From an uncultured Roseburia sp. (GTDB lineage: Bacteria > Bacillota > Clostridia > Lachnospirales > Lachnospiraceae): a DNA stretch of 64,000 nt. The notes beneath the pieces were generated by a model that saw only the letters and a program-made list of their open reading frames with translations, searched no databases and was not told the origin of the DNA. The stretch is taken from NCBI GenBank assembly GCA_947642555.1, contig CANRSX010000013.1, forward strand, positions 1 through 64,000. Direction: 5' to 3'. This document shows, in pieces, positions 58,599 through 64,000 of the stretch. Within the stretch, counting starts at the first letter, position 1. Every line of letters starts with the position of its first letter. Both the position numbers and the translations under genes were made by a program.

Positions 58599-59708
58599 TC
58601 AGAGGCCGGCGGCGTGCCTGCCGTACCTCTGACCGTGAAAAAGAAGCAGGGCGTAACTCAGGAAACCGGCCAGAACCGGTCTAAATAAGCTGCTGCTTTT
58701 TCTGCTGACAGGCCGAATTTCTCAATAATGCGGTCTGCTGTCTCAGAGCGGGGCAGGGATAGCTCCTGACAAAGGAGGATAAAAGCTTCGAGCCCCTGCT
58801 CCAAACCAATACGCACGCCTTCATCCCGCACCATTTTTTCCCGTTCCCATGATTTCATATAGCTGATCCCAACCTCCTTGCTATGTCTGACGGTATCGAC
58901 GAGCCGGTTCAGCTCGTCGATTGTCTGACTGGTGATATTTTCAGATTTTGTATCTTCTATATATTTTAGCATATCGCGGAGCTCCTGGCGAGGATTTCCT
59001 TCGGTTCCTTTTGTGTAAAAGAAGATTTTTCTTGTGCCGTCCTCATAGGGGATCGTGCCGTCCTCCATGCAGCGGTTCTGGATGGTATAAACCATGCGCT
59101 TTTTATCAAACGGGTCGTAGGGAAGGATAAAGAAGATCGTGACATTCTGCAGGGTGCTGTAATCGCTGCCGGCGGAGAGGATCCGTGTGTCGATCAGGGC
59201 GTTATAGTAGCGCATCCGCTTTGGAAGAGAGCTCTTCTCAAAGGTTTTGTTCGGTTCGATGTCGTAGATGTCAGGGCGGATCTGCACGTCGTACATCTCC
59301 TGACCCGGGAGGGACGGTTCGTCGGTCACAGCCTCGATATAGGCGTCGAGACGGATTCCATGGCTTCCGGTATCTATGCCGGGAATGGTTTTCTGCGGGA
59401 TGATGGTTACCTTGCGGATGGGCCTGTTGAGGAAAACGCCGAGCAGAAGACGGGCGAAGGGTTCCCCGACATCCTGAAATGTGAGCATTTCCTGGAAAAG
59501 AAAGTCGTCGATCAGGTTCAGATCCTCCAGCTTCCGCGGGGGCTGGCTGGAAGAAGCCTGCTGCGTCATTTCTGTGAGGCGGTGGTTTGCGGTATCAGAG
59601 ATTTGTGCATCAGCGATGCCGGTGTGTGAGTTGTTTGTCATAAGTGTGGTTCCTTTCTGTGTGTAAATGTCTGGTAAAGATATATACCGGCGAAGAGCCG
59701 ATGGCAGG
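58599..59708. repeat. Tandem duplication unit 2 (Rpn gene)
   Basis: Second copy of the 57428-58537 unit. A 61-bp spacer separates the two. Identity ends just after GATGGCAGGAG.GCGG on the right side. Confidence 0.9.
58658..59641 (-). CDS. Rpn-family PD-(D/E)XK nuclease / transposase-like protein (copy 2)
   Basis: A 327-residue near-duplicate of the 57487 gene. By eye only about four residues differ, all within the first 30 (for example IADAQIS versus IADSQIS, and EMTQQASSSQ versus EMKQQASFGQ); the catalytic core is identical. An upstream extension of the frame to 59815 exists only in this copy and is not family-like, so ATG 59641 was used. Confidence 0.85.
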   Translation of the reverse strand: MTNNSHTGIADAQISDTANHRLTEMTQQASSSQPPRKLEDLNLIDDFLFQEMLTFQDVGEPFARLLLGVFLNRPIRKVTIIPQKTIPGIDTGSHGIRLDAYIEAVTDEPSLPGQEMYDVQIRPDIYDIEPNKTFEKSSLPKRMRYYNALIDTRILSAGSDYSTLQNVTIFFILPYDPFDKKRMVYTIQNRCMEDGTIPYEDGTRKIFFYTKGTEGNPRQELRDMLKYIEDTKSENITSQTIDELNRLVDTVRHSKEVGISYMKSWEREKMVRDEGVRIGLEQGLEAFILLCQELSLPRSETADRIIEKFGLSAEKAAAYLDRFWPVS

Positions 59709-60099
59709 AGCGCGGTTGGAAACAGCCTCCTGACAGATCCCGGTTTATCTGCCGGGGCAGAATGCAAAATGAATTGTGTAGTTCGTATTATAAATGCAGA
59801 TTGGAAAAAATGCAAGTATAAATTTCAGTTTTTCGATTATTTTTTTCGGACTGGTTTTGTACAGAGCATATTGAAATGGTTTTAAAAACAGGGCATGGGG
59901 AAAGAAATGGGCAGAAAAACCCCACTAATGTATGCCAAAATAAAAAAAGTTGACAAAAATTGAAAATATGTGAGCCTTTTTCCGATCTCACACCCTCTTT
60001 TATTATGAGAACATTTAAACAGAGGGTCTGTGCACCAACATATGCACCAAATTATGGAAGTGCAGGAGATCCTGCAACACGAAGAAGGAGGAGCGCGCT
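59642..60099. other. AT-rich divergent control region
   Basis: No gene is seen. The first 67 bases belong to the duplicated Rpn unit. TTGACA at 59950-59955 lacks a -10 box at normal spacing. GTGAG...CTCAC (59970-59993) followed by a T-rich stretch is a small hairpin. A leader of about 100 bases precedes the surface-protein start. Confidence 0.4.
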
Positions 60100-63000
60100 A
60101 TGAAAAAGAATTTCAAGCGATGGCTTGCATTTCTGCTGGCGGTCGTCCTCGTCGCGACAAGCGGAATGTTCCGGTCGGAATCATTCCTGCAGGCGACGGA
60201 CGAATCGGGAGCGGAAAGCCCGGTAGTGGGTGAGGGGACGCAGATGTCTCTGAACAATATTACCGAGGATGAGATCACGCTGCCGCCGGCGGAACCGGAA
60301 ACGATACCGGAAAATCAGCCGACGACGGAAAATCCGGCAGGACAGCCGACAGATGTCCCGCCGACGACGGAGAATCCGGGAGGACAGCCGGCGGATACGC
60401 AGGTGGTGGAACCGGTAGTGGATACACCGGAGGAGCCGACTGTGGAAACGATGGATACGCAGGCACCGGAAACGACAGAGACGCAGGCACCGGAGGAGTC
60501 AGAGACAGTGAAAACCCCGGTTCAGGCAAATTCTGCTGCAGATGCTGCGGGTTCTGATGAGCCGGTAGAGAGTGAGAAACTGACATCGGAGGAGCCGGAA
60601 GCAGAAGAGCCGACAGAGCCGGAAGAGCAGGTGGATGAGGTTCAGATTCCGGAGAATGTGACGGTGACGGTGCTGTATCAGGATGAGACGGGTGCCACTG
60701 TGGAAAGTATTTCGCCGGCAATTGGATTCGGCAATATTTTAGAGAAGCTGGAAGAAGTGTTTACTCCTGATACTTCTTATACGTATATAAGTACTACATA
60801 TGAGAATACAGCGATTGAGAGCCTGTCTTATGTAGATGGAAATTATATCGCAAAGGTAAGCGGAAGTAATTTTGGTAATATTGTGATTGATGATACGCAG
60901 AAGATTGTGATCCTGTATTCCAAGCAGCTGCCGGTTACGATCAACTATGATGTTAAAGTGAATGGCGAAGCAGATACACAGGGAATCGTGACACTCAGGC
61001 CGACAACGAATACCATGGCCGGCGTTGGGTTTAACTTTTCTGTGGAGACGGCATCAGGATATATTGTTGAGAGTGTAACTGCAACCTGTAATGAAGAAAC
61101 AATTGCGAATCCGCAGACAACAGATGGTATTGTGTACAGTGTGGACGGTGCTTCTGTGAAAGGCGGTACGATTGATATTTCTGTAAATGTAATAGAGAAG
61201 ACAAAATATAACATTACATTTGAAGGAAATCATGTGAAATATTCATATAATGGAACATCGTATGAATCAGGTACAGCAGAATATATTGCAAATAATAAAA
61301 TATCATTTTTTATGGAAGAAACTGGATTTGGGTCTTATTATTTAAGTAAATTTGCAATAACTCTGACGAATGATAACGGAGTTTCTGAGGCAATTGCTGT
61401 AACACCGCCAGATAAAGATGAAAAAAATAGTTCTAATACCAGTGAATTTGTGACGGTATTTCCAGGTACAAAAGTTACAGTTTATAACGCGTCAAGCGGT
61501 GGAAAACATAATATAGAGATAGTGGCACCAGAAGGAGTTATGATTAGCGGTGATATCAGAGTTACAGCTAATTATAAATTGGGTACGAACGGTGAACTTT
61601 GGCCGCAGGAATTTTCGGGAATCGAGTCTGTTACCTTACAGCATAATGCTGGGGGCCCGAGGAGAGAAACAATTTATGCTGATGATTTAGAAAATCCAGC
61701 CAATATGAAATTTTATGGTTTTACTTCTGGTACTGGATTGACTGCCTTTGTAAAAGTGAAAGAAGGATACGATAAAAACAATATTGCACTTAAAATCACA
61801 AATGGCGGTGAACAGGTTGATACAGATACCAAATTAATCGCCTGTGAAGGAACAGAAACACAATATGGCGACTATAAATTTAAAATCAGTACGAGGCTCC
61901 GTTTTAATATAGGTATTTCTGTAATCGCCCAGCCAATCGCATCGAAATTTCAGGTTGTATACAAATATGCGGATGAGAACGATACGACAGTTACAGATCC
62001 GACAGAATATGACTTGAACATTAAAAATATCGTGCAGTTCCCCGAGACACCGGTAAGACAGGGCTACAAATTTACCGGATGGGAAATGAATGGTGTTACT
62101 TATAAACCTGGTACGGCGGTTTACAAAATTGACGGGAAAACCATTAGCTCTGCAAAATTAGATGGAGATACATATGTCTGCACATTCACGGCACAGTGGG
62201 AAGAGGCAGAAACGATTGACGAGACAAAGTACACGGTAAAGATGTATTTCCAAAATGAAAATGGTTCTTACGCAGAGAATGCGAATGTACCGGCTATCGA
62301 AGAATATACAAAATCAACTGGCAGAGTTTATGTGAGCTATGGCAGTGTGAAAACGTATATTGATGATATATTGGGAGAAGGCTGGGACGAAGAATATGAG
62401 GTCGATACGGCAAAGAGCATACCGTATGCAGATCTGTCCTCTTCGGATCCGACCGTTGAGATTTACTATAAGCACAAATTATATTCCTACACAATCAACT
62501 ATACCGGCCTGGATCAGGACGATGCGATTGATTCGTTTACATCGCAGGTGATCTATAAGGTAAATGATGAGATCCGTGTAGCGCCAAAAGATGTTGCCGG
62601 ATATTATGTTGAGTCTGTAAGCGTAACGGATAAGAATGGAGCGACTGTTCCGTATACGAAAGATACCGATAAGAAATTTGGTACAATCATAACAGCTATG
62701 TGCTCGGGTGGTCTTACGATTACCTATACATACGCGAAGCAGATTGAACTTCCTGTGACAGCAAAGTCATTGAACGAGACGTATGACGGAACGGAGCAGA
62801 AGGTAAGCGGGTTTGTAACAGGCGAGGGAGTGACGGAATCCGTTAATCCTGAGACTGGGGCAATCACACTTACGGTAACAGTTGATGGAACGGAATATGT
62901 GATCACCGGTTTGTCAGCCGGAGAAACCAGAACGAATGCGGTTGCTAACGTTAAAATTCCGGTAGAGGGAATTGCCAGTGCGACAGTTATGTCAAATGGC

Positions 63001-64000
63001 GAGGACGTGACAAGAAAATGTAAGATTGTTGCGACTGACGGGACATTTACAATTAATAAGCGCAGCGTGACAGTATATGCGGAAGCAAGTAAAGAGTTTA
63101 ATGGTGAGACACAGGAATTTGATCTTACAGCATCGGGTGTCACGTATAAGTATAGCGGTGATGGTCTTCTGACAGGTGATACGCTCACACTGCTGAATGC
63201 TACGATCAAAGGGCAGAATGCAGGAGCCTATACGGATTTTGAAGAGACTCCGACCTGGGAGGTTACGAACAGAGCAGGTGATGTCACAGGTAATTATGAG
63301 GTAACTGTTACCGGCAAACTGGAGATTACCAAAGCAAGTGGTAATTTTGACAGAAGCGTGGAGATTGAAGGCTGGACATACGGAGATACATTAGAACCGT
63401 CAAATACGCCAACAGCAACGATTGATTGTAGCGATTATGAAGAGCCAACATTCACGTATAAGAAGGCAGAAGCATCTGATGATGCCTTTACTGCGGATGT
63501 TCCGACAGATGCCGGCGAATATGTCGTCAGGGCAAACTGGGCAGAAACAGAAAATTATAAGGCCGTACATGCAGATAAAGATTTTACAATTGCAAAGCGC
63601 GAAGTAACATTATATGCAGAAAAAACACTCACATATAATGGCTTGGAGCAGACCTTTGATATTTCTACTGGAGATGTGAATATTGTATCTGGCAGCTGGG
63701 CATATAGTGATAAGCTGGAGTCACTGTCAGGCGCGTCGATCAGTGGAAAAGATGCCAATAAAGATAATGAGGGTTACACGGACGTAAAGACAGATGAGCT
63801 TACTGTAGTCATCAAAAATGGTGAAAAGAATGTAACCGATAACTATGCGGTTACGGTAACCGGTAAGCTTGTCATCAAGAAGGCGCCTGCAAAGGATTCA
63901 ACAGGAACGGTAAGAATTTCTGGTTGGACATATAATGGAACGTCGAAGATGCCGGAAGTTAAAGTGGAGGGTGTCGGTGCTAATGATTATGGGACACCTG
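60100..64000 (+). CDS. Giant repeat-rich surface protein, 3' end outside window
   Basis: An open frame of at least 1300 codons with no stop before the window edge. It starts MKKNFKRWLAFLLAVVLVAT, a signal peptide. Residues about 45-190 are a Pro/Glu/Thr-rich stalk with imperfect repeats (PTTENPAGQPTD, PTTENPGGQPAD, ETTETQAPE). Beta-rich modules follow, including an InlB B-repeat (TPVRQGYKFTGWEMNG) and several MBG-type modules near the end, each with a unit like YNGTSKMPEV or VTVYAEASKEFNGETQ and GKLEITKASG. From about 60.7 kb the DNA is AT-rich compared with the neighbours. It is probably a sortase- or wall-anchored adhesin, but the C-terminus is not seen. AGGAGG precedes ATG 60100 by 8 bases or so. 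Confidence 0.85.
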   Translation, partial: MKKNFKRWLAFLLAVVLVATSGMFRSESFLQATDESGAESPVVGEGTQMSLNNITEDEITLPPAEPETIPENQPTTENPAGQPTDVPPTTENPGGQPADTQVVEPVVDTPEEPTVETMDTQAPETTETQAPEESETVKTPVQANSAADAAGSDEPVESEKLTSEEPEAEEPTEPEEQVDEVQIPENVTVTVLYQDETGATVESISPAIGFGNILEKLEEVFTPDTSYTYISTTYENTAIESLSYVDGNYIAKVSGSNFGNIVIDDTQKIVILYSKQLPVTINYDVKVNGEADTQGIVTLRPTTNTMAGVGFNFSVETASGYIVESVTATCNEETIANPQTTDGIVYSVDGASVKGGTIDISVNVIEKTKYNITFEGNHVKYSYNGTSYESGTAEYIANNKISFFMEETGFGSYYLSKFAITLTNDNGVSEAIAVTPPDKDEKNSSNTSEFVTVFPGTKVTVYNASSGGKHNIEIVAPEGVMISGDIRVTANYKLGTNGELWPQEFSGIESVTLQHNAGGPRRETIYADDLENPANMKFYGFTSGTGLTAFVKVKEGYDKNNIALKITNGGEQVDTDTKLIACEGTETQYGDYKFKISTRLRFNIGISVIAQPIASKFQVVYKYADENDTTVTDPTEYDLNIKNIVQFPETPVRQGYKFTGWEMNGVTYKPGTAVYKIDGKTISSAKLDGDTYVCTFTAQWEEAETIDETKYTVKMYFQNENGSYAENANVPAIEEYTKSTGRVYVSYGSVKTYIDDILGEGWDEEYEVDTAKSIPYADLSSSDPTVEIYYKHKLYSYTINYTGLDQDDAIDSFTSQVIYKVNDEIRVAPKDVAGYYVESVSVTDKNGATVPYTKDTDKKFGTIITAMCSGGLTITYTYAKQIELPVTAKSLNETYDGTEQKVSGFVTGEGVTESVNPETGAITLTVTVDGTEYVITGLSAGETRTNAVANVKIPVEGIASATVMSNGEDVTRKCKIVATDGTFTINKRSVTVYAEASKEFNGETQEFDLTASGVTYKYSGDGLLTGDTLTLLNATIKGQNAGAYTDFEETPTWEVTNRAGDVTGNYEVTVTGKLEITKASGNFDRSVEIEGWTYGDTLEPSNTPTATIDCSDYEEPTFTYKKAEASDDAFTADVPTDAGEYVVRANWAETENYKAVHADKDFTIAKREVTLYAEKTLTYNGLEQTFDISTGDVNIVSGSWAYSDKLESLSGASISGKDANKDNEGYTDVKTDELTVVIKNGEKNVTDNYAVTVTGKLVIKKAPAKDSTGTVRISGWTYNGTSKMPEVKVEGVGANDYGTP

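Noticed and set aside
57428-59708. Possible CRISPR or short-repeat array
   Set aside because: The repeat is one 1.1-kb gene duplication, not short spaced repeats; no CRISPR array was seen anywhere in the window.
59941-60099. c-di-GMP riboswitch before the giant surface protein
   Set aside because: The PilZ genes made this tempting, but the conserved GEMM core sequences are not present; only a small GTGAG/CTCAC hairpin is seen.
1-64000. tRNA, rRNA genes or insertion-sequence transposases
   Set aside because: No tRNA-like cloverleaf, rRNA segment or DDE transposase was recognised by reading the sequence; a dedicated scan could still find a tRNA.

Overview
The window looks like a chromosomal stretch of an anaerobic, saccharolytic Firmicute, most likely a gut Lachnospiraceae (Clostridia). 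Reasons: strong AGGAGG ribosome sites, TTGACA/TATAAT promoters, a YesM/YesN two-component pair, LplB/YtcP-type sugar permeases, GH130 phosphorylases, an Lsa-type ABC-F protein, an ECF S component, a sortase-anchored Cna-B adhesin and a SpoVB-like flippase. Most of the DNA is GC-rich. Two stretches are clearly AT-richer and look acquired or fast-evolving: about 19.5-22.2 kb (AlbA_2 regulator and a broken antitoxin-like gene) and about 60.7-64 kb (giant surface protein).

Layout. 1-1.2 kb: the end of an Rpn-family nuclease and a fused MntA/HepT-type nucleotidyltransferase-HEPN gene. 1.3-6.4 kb: phosphohexomutase, GH36 alpha-galactosidase and LacI regulator in one operon. 6.4-18 kb: YesN/YesM two-component system, divergent sugar ABC transporter (two permeases, lipoprotein), MFS transporter and two convergent esterases. 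18.2-19.5 kb: SPFH protein plus a ribbon-helix-helix protein. 19.8-22 kb: AT-rich insertion. 22.2-30.1 kb: binding lipoprotein, two permeases, 2-epimerase, two GH130 phosphorylases and mannose-6-phosphate isomerase. 30.2-36.5 kb: two YcgR-like PilZ proteins, a TetR regulator and a cell-wall adhesin. 36.5-44 kb: ECF S component, ABC-F protein, hybrid histidine kinase, HD-GYP-like protein, CapA-like protein. 44.2-53.2 kb: mostly core functions (MATE pump, degenerate M23 protein, bactofilin, NrdR, isochorismatase-like hydrolase, YqeG, RpiB, EF-P, NagB, SpoVB-like flippase, cysteine desulfurase). 53.3-59.7 kb: TIR-Sel1 protein, XPD/DinG-like helicase with nuclease-like N-terminus, and a recent tandem duplication of an Rpn nuclease. 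60.1 kb to the end: the start of a very large repeat-rich surface protein that runs off the window.

How the genes work together. The 1.3-6.4 and 22.2-30.1 kb operons together form a nearly complete intracellular beta-mannan oligosaccharide pathway of the kind known from Roseburia and Ruminococcus: uptake by the ABC transporter, removal of alpha-galactose side groups (GH36), chain shortening by mannooligosaccharide phosphorylase, epimerisation of mannobiose to mannosylglucose, phosphorolysis to mannose-1-phosphate plus glucose, then phosphomutase and ManA to fructose-6-phosphate. Both operons carry the same 14-bp sequence upstream, on opposite strands, which suggests common control. No endo-mannanase is seen in the window. 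The esterases and the second transporter between the two operons may serve decorated oligosaccharides, but this is inference.

The most unusual items are: the G-tract fusion of an MntA/HepT pair with a duplicated HEPN motif; six octamers at exact 11-bp steps in a 3+3 inverted array; twin 8-bp palindromes over the promoter of an operon encoding an RHH protein; the PilZ-TetR-PilZ-adhesin block with a duplicated promoter and a long TetR-type palindrome; and the TIR-Sel1/helicase-nuclease/Rpn cluster.
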